Source: Gammaproteobacteria bacterium
GTDB lineage: Bacteria; Pseudomonadota; Gammaproteobacteria; Steroidobacterales; Woeseiaceae
NCBI GenBank assembly: GCA_022600955.1
Contig: JAHZJK010000016.1
Coordinates: 35,637 to 99,636, forward strand
Reading direction: 5' to 3'
DNA: 64,000 nt
This document shows, in pieces, positions 46,297 through 55,500 of this stretch. The notes below the pieces were generated by a model. It was not told where the DNA came from and did not search any database. It saw only the letters and a list, made by a program, of their open reading frames with translations. The translations under genes and the position numbers were made by a program. Each line of letters opens with the position of its first letter. Positions within the stretch are counted from its first letter, which is position 1.

Positions 46297-47289
46297 CTAA
46301 GGCGCTATCTCTACTACGGTTCGACCTGTAACGGTCCCGTCTATGTAAGCCTGGAAAGCACCAGGCAGATCGTCAAACGCGATAGTGTTGTGGCCGATTC
46401 TGTCGAGGTGCTGTGGCCTCAGGTCGCCGCCAATACGCGCCCACACGGCACGGCGTAAATCTCGCGGCGTATCAACGGAGTTGATGCCAAGCAGGCAGAC
46501 CGCGCGCAGAATAAACGGCAATACAGTCGTGTTCAGGGCGTGGCTGGCGGCCAGGCCGATACTCGCAATGTTGCCGCCGTAGCCCACCGTGCGCGTCAGC
46601 CAGGTGAGGTAGTCGCCGCCCAGGTTGTCGATGCCACCGCCCCACTGCACTTTTTCCATTGGTCTTTTTCCGAGGTCAACCTGATCACGCAGCAGAATCC
46701 GCCTGGCGCCGATATCTCTGAGGTAAGCCTCTTCTGTCGCTTTGCCCGTCAACGCGACAACGTCGTAGCCGCGGCCGGCCAGCATGTCTATCGCGATACT
46801 CCCGACGCCACCCGTGGCGCCCGTCACAACGATCTCGCCAAGGTCCGGCGTCTGTCCGTTTTGTTCCATGCGATGTATCGCAAGCGCTGCGGTATAGCCC
46901 GCAGTACCGATCTGCATGGCCTCGACCGCAGACATGCCTTCCGGAACCGTCACGAGGCTGGCGCTATCGACGCGCGCGTATTCAGAATAACCGCCGTCCA
47001 CCGATTCGCTAAGTCCGCCGCCATTCATCAGCACGGCCGTTCCTGGCTGGAATTCGGCGTCTTCAGAGCTCACCACAACGCCAGCGAAGTCGATGCCACC
47101 GTTTAGCGGGTAGCGCCGCAGGATCTTACCCTTGCCGGTAGCGGCAAGTGCATCTTTGTAATTGATTGTTGAGTGCGAGACACGCACAACGACATTACCG
47201 TCGCTTAGATCATCGAGCGCCAGATCCTGAAAGCCGGCCTGAATCTTGCCATCTTTTTCGTCTATCCGGAAAGCGCGAAAACTATCCAT
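46297..47289 (-). CDS. acuI: Acrylyl-CoA reductase / YhdH-YhfP quinone oxidoreductase family
   Basis: 330 residues, zinc-free medium-chain reductase fold. N-terminal GroES-like domain (VRVSHSTINYKDALAATGKGKI, YPLNGGIDFAGVV) and Rossmann domain with VVTGATGGVGSIAIDMLAGRGY for NADPH. The YhdH/AcuI branch reduces acryloyl-CoA to propionyl-CoA, which would feed the adjacent prpBCD pathway. That is a context-based inference. GGGGTAGG before the ATG is a good ribosome site. Three bases after the MBL-hydrolase gene, so probably one transcript with it and the cytochrome. Confidence 0.92.
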   Translation of the reverse strand: MDSFRAFRIDEKDGKIQAGFQDLALDDLSDGNVVVRVSHSTINYKDALAATGKGKILRRYPLNGGIDFAGVVVSSEDAEFQPGTAVLMNGGGLSESVDGGYSEYARVDSASLVTVPEGMSAVEAMQIGTAGYTAALAIHRMEQNGQTPDLGEIVVTGATGGVGSIAIDMLAGRGYDVVALTGKATEEAYLRDIGARRILLRDQVDLGKRPMEKVQWGGGIDNLGGDYLTWLTRTVGYGGNIASIGLAASHALNTTVLPFILRAVCLLGINSVDTPRDLRRAVWARIGGDLRPQHLDRIGHNTIAFDDLPGAFQAYIDGTVTGRTVVEIAP

Positions 47290-47292
47290 TGC

Positions 47293-48255
47293 CTACCCCT
47301 GTTTTTTTAGTCGCAACAACCAGGACACAAGACCTTTGGCGTTCAGTTCAATGTCGAATCTGAGGATCGACTGCATCGCCGCATCATCTCCCCTATAGCC
47401 ATGTTTCCGCAACCGCGTCGACAACAGTTCCTGCATCGCCACCCTGATGGGTTCGAAGGGATCATCCACAGCTTTGTGCTCATGTGCTATAGCCGCATAA
47501 GCGTCGATTCCTTCGTGCATATCCTGAGCGAGCCGCGCTAGATCACCAACACGACTGTAGTGCGTCAGATACACGTAGTCCGGATTGCAGCCCATTATCA
47601 GGTCGACGGACTTGTGCGCAGCAACCGGATCAAAATGCGTCGGCGTTGACGCCGGAAAAATGAACGGACCTGCAGCCGTATCAAGCTCGCGATACGACAC
47701 GCCAAAACTGTCACCCGTGAAAACGCCATGTGAGGCCGGGTCATCAATACAATAATGATGCAGCGCGTGGCCTTCTGTATAGAACGTTCGCAGCTCGCGC
47801 CCATTGAGGTCGAACTGTTGCCCGTCGTCCGGTGTTACAACGCGCCGCTCATCCAGTGGCTGAATGACACCGTACATTTTTCGCGTCGCCTCGACGCCAT
47901 ATACAGCCTCGGTACCGGCTATGAGCTTTGCCGGAGCAATCATGTGCGGTGCTCCACGTGGGTGCACGACGCAGCGCGCATTGGGCAGCGCCTGCATCAA
48001 CAACCCGGCACCGCCGGCATGGTCGAGGTGTATGTGGGTGAGAAAAACGTAATCAACATCCCCCGGGTCGAGGTCCTGTTGCGCTAACGCATCGAGCAAT
48101 AAAGGAACACTGCTGTTGGCGCCAGTATCAACAAATGCCGCGCGGCCACGCTCGCTGATCAGGTGGCTGGCATCAAGCAACGGACGAGCATACTCCGTAT
48201 CGATCGCAGTGATGCCATCGTCAAGTCTTGTTATGTGAGCGTGGTGGCCCGACAA
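47293..48255 (-). CDS. Metallo-beta-lactamase fold hydrolase
   Basis: 320 residues from a TTG at 48255. The metal site is THIHLDHAGGAGLL, then VVHPRGAPHM, EGHALHHYCI and FTGDSFGVSY, followed by LTHYSRVGD; the binuclear site looks complete. Family members hydrolyse thioesters, lactones or sulfur compounds; substrate not assignable. The TTG follows the cytochrome stop by 3 bases in the same reading frame, so translation is probably re-initiated from the upstream gene. Next gene is acuI. Confidence 0.88.
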   Translation of the reverse strand: MSGHHAHITRLDDGITAIDTEYARPLLDASHLISERGRAAFVDTGANSSVPLLLDALAQQDLDPGDVDYVFLTHIHLDHAGGAGLLMQALPNARCVVHPRGAPHMIAPAKLIAGTEAVYGVEATRKMYGVIQPLDERRVVTPDDGQQFDLNGRELRTFYTEGHALHHYCIDDPASHGVFTGDSFGVSYRELDTAAGPFIFPASTPTHFDPVAAHKSVDLIMGCNPDYVYLTHYSRVGDLARLAQDMHEGIDAYAAIAHEHKAVDDPFEPIRVAMQELLSTRLRKHGYRGDDAAMQSILRFDIELNAKGLVSWLLRLKKQG

Positions 48256-48258
48256 CGG

Positions 48259-48873
48259 CTACTCGGCCTTGGTGGTTTCGAGGCCTTCGAGCCCGGCGTA
48301 ATACTTTGCGAGCAGGGCAATATCTTTCTCTGCGACCAACTGTGCCTGTACGCTCATGACGGGGTCATTGCGTGTCCCGTCGCGATACGCATGGAGAGCT
48401 TGCTCAAGGTAGTCCTCGTGCTGTCCCGCGAGCGTTGGCCACATGGCATTGACGCTCACGCCGTTGTTGCCGTGGCACGCTGTGCAAGCCTGCGCCTTTT
48501 CAAAACCAGCCGCCTCGGAACCGCCTGCCTCTACCGTATCTGCTGCAAGCGTCGCCAGGTAAGCAGACACGTCCGCGATCTGTTGGTCGCTCAGACTGTT
48601 TGCCTGGCCATACATGGTGGGGTGCTGGCGCGTTCCTTCGCGGTATCCCTTCAGCGCGATCTCAATGTAAGTCGCTTTCTGACCACCAAGCTTCGGTACC
48701 CGGTATGACGGATAAGCGTTGCGATAGCCGTCGATGCCGTGGCAACCCAGGCAGGAGTAAGCTATCGACTCGCCCGCAGCCAAGTCGGCGTCTGCTGTTG
48801 CCGTTTGCGCGACGAATGTCGTTGTAAGGAGGATTGTCGCGGCCGTTGCTACGATCTTCATGTTCGTAATCAT
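48259..48873 (-). CDS. Dihaem cytochrome c (c4-like)
   Basis: 204 residues with a signal peptide (KIVATAATILLTTTFVAQTATA). Two class I cytochrome c domains each have a CxxCH haem site, CLGCH near residue 38 and CTACH near 132, and each repeats the AGQ/GGQ...YLE..LHAYRDGTR layout with the downstream Met ligand in PTMYGQANSLSDQ and PVMSVQAQL. Periplasmic electron carrier, probably to a terminal oxidase. ATG at 48873 or 48861; both fit. It heads a transcript with the MBL hydrolase and acuI. Confidence 0.92.
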   Translation of the reverse strand: MITNMKIVATAATILLTTTFVAQTATADADLAAGESIAYSCLGCHGIDGYRNAYPSYRVPKLGGQKATYIEIALKGYREGTRQHPTMYGQANSLSDQQIADVSAYLATLAADTVEAGGSEAAGFEKAQACTACHGNNGVSVNAMWPTLAGQHEDYLEQALHAYRDGTRNDPVMSVQAQLVAEKDIALLAKYYAGLEGLETTKAE

Positions 48874-49033
48874 TTGATTTATCTGCGGTTTTTAGGCGAG
48901 CGCTTCAGCGCGCGCGAATGTAGAGGGCGCTATGGTAGTGACACTCGTCGCAGATTTCTAGACGTACGACAAAGTCCACGATCTTCAGCGTGCTAGCATT
49001 CCCGATTAGTGACCCGACTTTAGAGGAAATCCG

Positions 49034-50353
49034 GTGAAAAAGGGTGTTATAGCAGTCATTTTGATTCTTGCGGTTCTCGTTATTTTGTCGCCAGCCATTG
49101 TTGGCCGACTCGCGGAACAGAGTGTTGATGAGAACGTCAACTGGGCCGCTCAGGAAAGTGGCGAGCTCGTCGTTACGTCAACGAGTTTCGACCGCGGCTG
49201 GTTCTCATCCGAAGGCGAACACCTGATTGAGCTCGGCGAAGGCGGCCTGCATGCAACGTTGGCCGATTTCGGGATCGACCCGGAAGACGCGCCCGCCCTG
49301 GTTATCAAGACACACATCGACCACGGACTGATTCCGGTATCGTCGATGTCGCGTGAAAAGGGCTCGCTCACGCCCGGCCTGGGTAGCGCTGTTTCAACCC
49401 TGAGCATCCGGTCTGATTCCGGGGAGTCATTCGATATACCCGGCACCGTCTATAGCGAGGTCGGTATTGCTGGCGGAGTAACGTCCAATTACGTGCTTGA
49501 GGCTGGCGAACAGGCCCTTGACGACGGCAGTATCAGCTGGGATGACGCGAATATCGATTTTGCGGCGGACCCGAAAAACGGACACGTCACGTTTGACGGC
49601 AAGTTCGGCGAGATCACCGCAGCCGATAATTTTATTAGCACGTCGATTGAGAGCCTCGAATTCAGCGGCGAACACACACAAACACCTTACGGTTTCGGCG
49701 TGGGCAACGTGGAAATCGAAATGGGCCCCCTGATTCTTGACAATAGCGACGGGGGCCCGCCTGGCGGAATCACGGGCATGAGTCTTGTTGCCAGTTCTGC
49801 GCTCGATGGGGAGCGCCTCAATGCCGACACCAAGATGACCATGGGTATTAGCGAAATACCGATGATAGGCGCGATTTCTCTCATTGCCGATGTTGCAATC
49901 GAAGATGCAAACGGGCCGGCCCTGGCTCGATTGAACGAGAAGCTTGAGCAGTTGCCCGCCTCACAGGACCCCTCCGCGATCATGTCTCACGGAGAGGAGG
50001 AGCTTAAGGACCTGCTCGCATCTGGCCTGACATTCAGCTTCAACCAGCTTGATGTGGAAATGCCGACGGGTACACTCGAAAGTAAGATGTTGATCGAGGT
50101 TGCCGAGACTGACCGTGATACGTTCGAGTGGACGACGCTATTGATGAAGACCACGGCATCGATGGACGTACGCATTCCTGGCGGCCTCATGGACATGGCG
50201 ATGGCAATGAACCCGCAAGCTGCACAGATGGCCATCGCAACCGGTTATCTACGCAAAGACGGTGACGACTACGTCATGGAGGCGCGTTACAAAAAAGGCG
50301 TCGCAACCATCAACGGTGCGCCGATGGCAATTCCGATGGGGGCTTTTCAGTAG
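49034..50353 (+). CDS. DUF945 (YdgA-like) family protein
   Basis: 439 residues from a GTG with GAGGA seven bases upstream. An N-terminal membrane anchor (VIAVILILAVLVILSPAIVG) and a long beta-rich periplasmic part with repeated amphipathic strands, opening with ...VNWAAQESGELVVTSTSFDRGWFSSEGEH, typical of YdgA/DUF945. Function in E. coli is unclear. Its end overlaps the ABC ATPase gene by 44 bases, tail to tail. Confidence 0.85.
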   Translation: MKKGVIAVILILAVLVILSPAIVGRLAEQSVDENVNWAAQESGELVVTSTSFDRGWFSSEGEHLIELGEGGLHATLADFGIDPEDAPALVIKTHIDHGLIPVSSMSREKGSLTPGLGSAVSTLSIRSDSGESFDIPGTVYSEVGIAGGVTSNYVLEAGEQALDDGSISWDDANIDFAADPKNGHVTFDGKFGEITAADNFISTSIESLEFSGEHTQTPYGFGVGNVEIEMGPLILDNSDGGPPGGITGMSLVASSALDGERLNADTKMTMGISEIPMIGAISLIADVAIEDANGPALARLNEKLEQLPASQDPSAIMSHGEEELKDLLASGLTFSFNQLDVEMPTGTLESKMLIEVAETDRDTFEWTTLLMKTTASMDVRIPGGLMDMAMAMNPQAAQMAIATGYLRKDGDDYVMEARYKKGVATINGAPMAIPMGAFQ

Positions 50354-52100
50354 CATTCTGGATTTGCCCGGCGCGCAGGCACGCCACGCGCGAGCCCGCG
50401 ACGTCGCGCAACTCCGGCGCGCTCGCCTTGCAAGCGTCATCGACAAATGGGCAGCGAGTGTGGAACACGCAACCGGCTGGCGGCTCGAGCGCTGATGGAA
50501 CTTCTCCCTGCAGGGGCGCACGAACAATTTTCGCCCGCGGATCAGCCACAGGGATCGAGGCAAGCAGGGCGCGCGTGTACGGGTGCCGCGGCGTTGCGAA
50601 CAGCACACCATTTTCCGCAATCTCGACTAGACGACCCAGGTACATCACTGCGACACGGTGACTGACCGAGCGCACCACGCCGAGGTCGTGTGAGATGAAA
50701 ATCACCGACAAACCCGTCTCCGCCTGTGCGCTCTTGATAACGTCCAGCACACGCTCACGGGCCGAACCGTCCAGCGCCGCGACCGCTTCATCACACACCA
50801 GTACTTTCGGTTCGAGTATCAACGCACGTGCAATCGCAACACGTTGTGCCTGTCCGCCAGACAACTGGTGCGAATAGCGGTCACTCAGGGCTTTATCGAG
50901 ACCCACTTTCGAAAGCATTTTCAAGGCGCGAGACTCGCGCTCGCTGGCTGAAATGCCCTTTGCATGGACCTCGAGCGGTTCGGCAACAATTTTTCCGACT
51001 GTCATCTGCGGGTTCAGGGCGCTTACCGGGTCCTGAAACACCAGCTGCAAGCTTTTTAGCTCCTGAAGCGTGCGCTTCTGCACTGGACCCGAAAGCGCCT
51101 CGCCAGCGAACACAAGCTTGCCCGAACTCATTGGAACCAGGCCAAGCAGACCGCGCACAAGACTCGACTTACCCGAGCCTGACTCACCGACTATCGCGAG
51201 CGTTTCCCCTTCCCGTAACGACAGGCTTACTGAGGTCACGGCGTCGAGCTTTTCGCCTCTGTTGCTACGATACTGAACAGCGACATCCTCGACACTCAGA
51301 ATGCTCTTGTCCGCTGCGGGCGCGAGCGTCTTGCCAACATCGACTCGCGGCGCTGCCTCAAGCAGCTTCCTTGTGTGTTCATGCCGAGGTGCCGCGAACA
51401 ACGATGTTGTCGCTCCGGATTCAACAAGCTGCCCGCCCTCGAACACCAGCAACCGCTCACATCGGCCGGCAACAATTCCAAGGTCATGTGTAATAAGCAA
51501 CAGTGCCGTGTCGTCGCGCAGCTCTTCGAGCAGGTCGAGTATCTGCGCCTGCACTGTCACGTCCAGCGCCGTCGTCGGCTCGTCTGCGATCAGCAGGTCC
51601 GGCCCCGTGATCAGCGCGGAGGCGATCATGACGCGCTGCCGCATTCCACCTGACAGCTCATGCGGGTACGCACGATACTGCCGCTCTGCGTCAGATAGTC
51701 CGACTCTTGTTAGCATTTCGAGCACGGTCTTTCTGGCCTGCTGGCCTTCTGCCAGTTGGTGTTGGCGCAAAACTTCGGACAGCTGTCGCCCAACGCGCAA
51801 GTAGGGATTCAGCGCCTGCATTGGATCCTGAAATATCATCGCAATGCGCGTGCCGCGTAGCTTGTTCAGTTTCTCCTCGGGCGCGCCAATAATCTGCTGT
51901 CCGTCAAACTCGACGCTGCCCTCGACAACTGCGTCAGCGGGCAGCAACCCCAGCAGCGCGAGGGCTGTTTGCGACTTACCCGAACCCGACTCACCGACGA
52001 CCCCAACTGACTCGCCGTTTGCGACCGCGAAATCAACGCCGTCAACAACGCTGCTTCCACCGTAGCTAATTCGCAGACCGGAAACTTCGAGCAGGCTCAC
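50310..52100 (-). CDS. Oligopeptide ABC transporter ATP-binding protein with two ATPase domains (OppDF fusion)
   Basis: 596 residues from a GTG at 52100 that overlaps the permease gene by 4 bases; the open frame to 52202 is only permease shadow. Two complete ABC modules in one chain: the first with GESGSGKSQT and LSGGMRQRVMIASAL, the second with GESGSGKSSL and LSGGQAQRVAIARAL, each followed by DEP or DEA Walker B (LLIADEPTTALD; LVCDEAVAALDGSA). The C-terminal CVFHTRCPF is the zinc-like motif seen in Opp/Dpp ATPases. It powers the permeases encoded just upstream. Confidence 0.93.
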   Translation of the reverse strand: MSLLEVSGLRISYGGSSVVDGVDFAVANGESVGVVGESGSGKSQTALALLGLLPADAVVEGSVEFDGQQIIGAPEEKLNKLRGTRIAMIFQDPMQALNPYLRVGRQLSEVLRQHQLAEGQQARKTVLEMLTRVGLSDAERQYRAYPHELSGGMRQRVMIASALITGPDLLIADEPTTALDVTVQAQILDLLEELRDDTALLLITHDLGIVAGRCERLLVFEGGQLVESGATTSLFAAPRHEHTRKLLEAAPRVDVGKTLAPAADKSILSVEDVAVQYRSNRGEKLDAVTSVSLSLREGETLAIVGESGSGKSSLVRGLLGLVPMSSGKLVFAGEALSGPVQKRTLQELKSLQLVFQDPVSALNPQMTVGKIVAEPLEVHAKGISASERESRALKMLSKVGLDKALSDRYSHQLSGGQAQRVAIARALILEPKVLVCDEAVAALDGSARERVLDVIKSAQAETGLSVIFISHDLGVVRSVSHRVAVMYLGRLVEIAENGVLFATPRHPYTRALLASIPVADPRAKIVRAPLQGEVPSALEPPAGCVFHTRCPFVDDACKASAPELRDVAGSRVACLRAGQIQNATEKPPSELPSAHR

Positions 52101-52894
52101 GATCCGTTCCTCGCATCGAAGTGGTCGCGCAAACCATCGCCCAGAAAGTTGAAGCACATCAGGATTAGCGCCAGCAGGCTCGCGGGGATCAAGAGCAACC
52201 ACGACGCACCTTCCATATGATTTACACCCTCATCCACAAGTGCACCGAGCGATGTTTGTGGCTCCTGAACGCCTAAGCCAAGAAAGCTCAGAAACGACTC
52301 AACCAGAATAGCCTGCGGAATTGTCAGCGTAACGTACACGACGACGATGCCGATGAGGTTCGGTGCGATATGCCGCGAAATGATTTGCGGAGTGCGTACG
52401 CCGATGAGTTTCGCAGCATCGACAAACTCGCGTTCACGAAGGCTTAGTGTCTGGCCGCGAACAATGCGCGCCATATCCAGCCAGTTGATAGCACCGATCG
52501 CAACAAAGATCAGGAAGAAGTTTCGCTCAAACGCAACCATAAGCAGAATGACGAAAAAGATAAACGGCAGCGCGTAGAGCGTGTCGACGAAACGCATCAT
52601 GATCGCATCAACGCGGCCGCCAACGTAGCCTGCTACAGCGCCGTAAGTCACCCCGATAACGAGGCTGACCAGGCTCGCAACAACGGCAACCAGCAATGTG
52701 ACGCGAATTCCGAGCAGCGTCCTGACGAACAGGTCTCGGCCCAGCGCGTCAGTACCAAACCAGTGCATGCCCCCAAGCGACGGTGACTGCAGGATGCGCG
52801 AAAAATCCACTGCAGCATAATCGTGCGGGCTGATCCACGGACCGACTATCGCAATCACCAGGATCAGAATCAGAATTGCTACGCTCTTTTTCAC
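52097..52894 (-). CDS. Oligopeptide ABC transporter permease, OppC type
   Basis: 265 residues with about six membrane helices. The N-terminal helix (VAILILILVIAIVGPWIS) precedes the FGTDALGRDLFVRTLLG motif typical of DppC/OppC. The EAA loop reads VDAAKLIGVRTPQIISRHIAPN. GTG start overlapping the OppB gene by 4 bases. Confidence 0.94.
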   Translation of the reverse strand: MKKSVAILILILVIAIVGPWISPHDYAAVDFSRILQSPSLGGMHWFGTDALGRDLFVRTLLGIRVTLLVAVVASLVSLVIGVTYGAVAGYVGGRVDAIMMRFVDTLYALPFIFFVILLMVAFERNFFLIFVAIGAINWLDMARIVRGQTLSLREREFVDAAKLIGVRTPQIISRHIAPNLIGIVVVYVTLTIPQAILVESFLSFLGLGVQEPQTSLGALVDEGVNHMEGASWLLLIPASLLALILMCFNFLGDGLRDHFDARNGS

Positions 52895-53814
52895 CGCTGT
52901 CGCACCCGCGGATCAATAACGCCGTACAAAATATCAACGATCAGGTTCAACAGGACGATCAGCGTTGCGTAGAAGATCACGATACCCAATACCAGCGTGT
53001 AGTCGCGATTCAATGCTCCGCGCACGAAAAACTGGCCAAGGCCGGGTATGCCAAACACCTCTTCGATAACAACGGAGCCCGTCAGCACGGCAGCAACTGC
53101 CGGGCCCATGTAAGACAACACTGGCAACATCGCCGGTTTTAATGCGTGCACCCTGATAATGGCTTTCGTGCCCAGGCCCTGCGCATACGCCGTACGAATA
53201 TAGTCGCGACTCAAGACGTCGATCATGCTCGCGCGGGTGAGGCGGGCGATGTATGCGATCTGCGGCAATGCCAGCGTAATCACCGGCAGCACGTATTTCG
53301 CAAAACCCGGCGAGCCGCTCCACCCCGCCGGCAACCAGTGCAGCTTCACCGCGACCAGCAGTACCAGAACCGGCGCGACAACGAATACCGGAATCGAAAT
53401 ACCCGTCATGGCGAAACCCATCACGATACGGTCCACGAGTGTGTTTTTTCGTTGCGCCGCCAGCGTGCCTGCGCCCACGCCAACGATCAATGCAAGCCCC
53501 ATGGCAAGGGCGCCGATCTGCAATGACAGCGGAAACCCGGACGCGATCAGCTCAGAAACGGTGTAATCCCGATAGCGATAGGATGGCCCGAGGTCGCCCT
53601 GCAGAAGCCCTGACATATAGCGCAGCAATTGTTGCGGCAGCGGCTCATCGAGGCGGTAGTGTTTTTCGATGTCTTCCGCAACTTCCGGTGGCAGCGCGCG
53701 TTCTGAATCAAACGGCCCGCCTGGCGCGGCATGCACCATCAGGAAGGCAAGGACAATGACCAACAACAGGGTTGGTATTGCTCCCAGCAAACGGAGCAAC
53801 GTGTAGCGCAGCAA
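52891..53814 (-). CDS. Oligopeptide ABC transporter permease, OppB type
   Basis: 307 residues from a TTG with GGAG seven bases upstream. N-terminal TLLRLLGAIPTLLLVIVLAFLMVHAAPGGPFD is the DppB/OppB opening; the EAA loop is RTAYAQGLGTKAIIRVHALKPAMLP. Forms the membrane channel with the OppC-type partner. It begins in the same frame as the substrate-binding protein gene, seven codons after its stop. Confidence 0.95.
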   Translation of the reverse strand: MLRYTLLRLLGAIPTLLLVIVLAFLMVHAAPGGPFDSERALPPEVAEDIEKHYRLDEPLPQQLLRYMSGLLQGDLGPSYRYRDYTVSELIASGFPLSLQIGALAMGLALIVGVGAGTLAAQRKNTLVDRIVMGFAMTGISIPVFVVAPVLVLLVAVKLHWLPAGWSGSPGFAKYVLPVITLALPQIAYIARLTRASMIDVLSRDYIRTAYAQGLGTKAIIRVHALKPAMLPVLSYMGPAVAAVLTGSVVIEEVFGIPGLGQFFVRGALNRDYTLVLGIVIFYATLIVLLNLIVDILYGVIDPRVRQR

Positions 53815-53832
53815 GTATTTGCTCCAGCGCGG

Positions 53833-55398
53833 CTATTCGGCCGCTTTGAGGCTCAGGTGCTGAGAGTAATGATAATCGAGAACATTGTCTCCCCAGCCGT
53901 CAATGCGGGGGCTGACGAGATGCTTGCTGACATAGAAATAGATGGGGATTACTGCGTGATCCGCGAGCAAGAGGCGCTCCGCCTCCTCGAGGTACAAACG
54001 TCGCCGATCCAGGTCCACCTGGTCGGCCGCGAGCGACATTAACGAGTCAAACTCTTTGCTTGCGTATGCCGGTTGGTTGGCGGGGCTGTCCTGCTGCAGC
54101 ACACTAAGAAACGTGTGCGCATCGTTATAGTCGCCAATCCAGCTGGAGCGAAATACCTGCGTCAGTTCGCGTTTACGAACGTTCGCGATCAACACCTGGA
54201 ACTCCTCATTGATCAGTGTCGCTTCAGCGCCGAGCACATCCTTCCACATCGCCTGCACCGCCACAGCGACACGGCGCTGCGAGTCGGACGTGTTGTAGCG
54301 CAACTCGAACTTCAGCGGGTTTTCGTCGCTGTATCCCGCCTCTTTGTAGAGTTGCCGCGCGACGGCGTTGCGCTCTTGCTGCGTCATCGGCGCATAGGAA
54401 AGCAGTGTTGGTTGATAGTTCTCCACGCCCGGCGGCACCCAGCTGTATGCCGGCAATTCGCCTCGGCCAGTAACTTTCTGCACCAGAAGGTCGCGATCGA
54501 TCGCCATCGAAAGCGCCTGCCGCAACCTGGGGTTGTCCTTGAAGGGTGGCTTCGTGAGATTGAAGCCGTAATAGTAGACACCGAGATACGGCGCTACATG
54601 TAGTTGCTCGCCCAGTTCTTCCTTGACCTGTTGAAAGCTGTCTGGCGGCACAGAGCCCGTGATATCGATCTCGCCTGCGCGATAGCGCGCGAGCTGCGTC
54701 ATCTCCTGCGTAAGGAGGTGATGTCGGACCTCGTCGATCGCCGTCGCGGAGTTGTTCCAGTACTGTTCATTCCGCCGTAACGTGATTACGGAACCGGGCA
54801 CCCAGTCGTCCAGAACGTAGGCACCGTTGGAAAGTAGCTTGCCAGGCCTCGCAAAATCGTCGCCGTGCTCTGCCAGCGAACCCGGGTGCATCGGGAATGT
54901 AGCCGGGTGCGTCAACAGGCTTAACAGATACGGTGTGGGCCGCTCCAGGGAGATAAGCAGCGTCTGCTCATCCGGCGCTTCAACATTCTTGATGTCAGCC
55001 AGAAAGCCCGCGTAGAACGCCGCCGTTTCCGGATTCACAAGGCGCTCGAAACCAAATGCGAAGTGGCTCGCCGTAACCGCATCACCGTTCGACCATCTCG
55101 CGTTCTCGCGGATCTTGAAGGTATATCTCAGGCCGTCTTCAGATACCTGCCAGCTCGCCGCCGCGCCGGGCACAAGCTCGCCAGTCGGCGAGTAGCTAAG
55201 CAGGCCTTCGCCAATGTCTCGCAATACATCGGCGGCCTGTATGCTGCGCGCCTTATGCGCGTCCAGCGACTCAGGTTCGGTGATTAGCCCGATGTTCAGA
55301 ACGGAGCCCTGCGTATCCGGCTCATCGCCTCCGCAGTTGGCAAGAATGACTACCAGCCCCAGCAGGGCGGCAAACCCGATTATGCGTATTACCTTCAT
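53833..55398 (-). CDS. Oligopeptide ABC transporter substrate-binding lipoprotein (SBP_bac_5)
   Basis: 521 residues from the ATG at 55398, with a lipoprotein signal whose lipobox is ILANC (Cys22), so it is anchored in the periplasm. Family-5 binding protein features: NIGLITEPESLDAHKARS near the start, ENARWSNGDAVTASHFAFGFERLVNP, and NGAYVLDDWVPGS. Head of a complete importer (binding protein, two permeases, fused ATPase). Together with nearby peptidases it points to peptide scavenging. Confidence 0.95.
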   Translation of the reverse strand: MKVIRIIGFAALLGLVVILANCGGDEPDTQGSVLNIGLITEPESLDAHKARSIQAADVLRDIGEGLLSYSPTGELVPGAAASWQVSEDGLRYTFKIRENARWSNGDAVTASHFAFGFERLVNPETAAFYAGFLADIKNVEAPDEQTLLISLERPTPYLLSLLTHPATFPMHPGSLAEHGDDFARPGKLLSNGAYVLDDWVPGSVITLRRNEQYWNNSATAIDEVRHHLLTQEMTQLARYRAGEIDITGSVPPDSFQQVKEELGEQLHVAPYLGVYYYGFNLTKPPFKDNPRLRQALSMAIDRDLLVQKVTGRGELPAYSWVPPGVENYQPTLLSYAPMTQQERNAVARQLYKEAGYSDENPLKFELRYNTSDSQRRVAVAVQAMWKDVLGAEATLINEEFQVLIANVRKRELTQVFRSSWIGDYNDAHTFLSVLQQDSPANQPAYASKEFDSLMSLAADQVDLDRRRLYLEEAERLLLADHAVIPIYFYVSKHLVSPRIDGWGDNVLDYHYSQHLSLKAAE

Positions 55399-55500
55399 GG
55401 CCGTAAGCATACCGGAACGCGCAGCAGTATCACGCGACGGAGTCACGCTCGCGCCCGCGAACGAACCGCGTTGTGGTCGTATAGCTGCAGATACGGCAGG

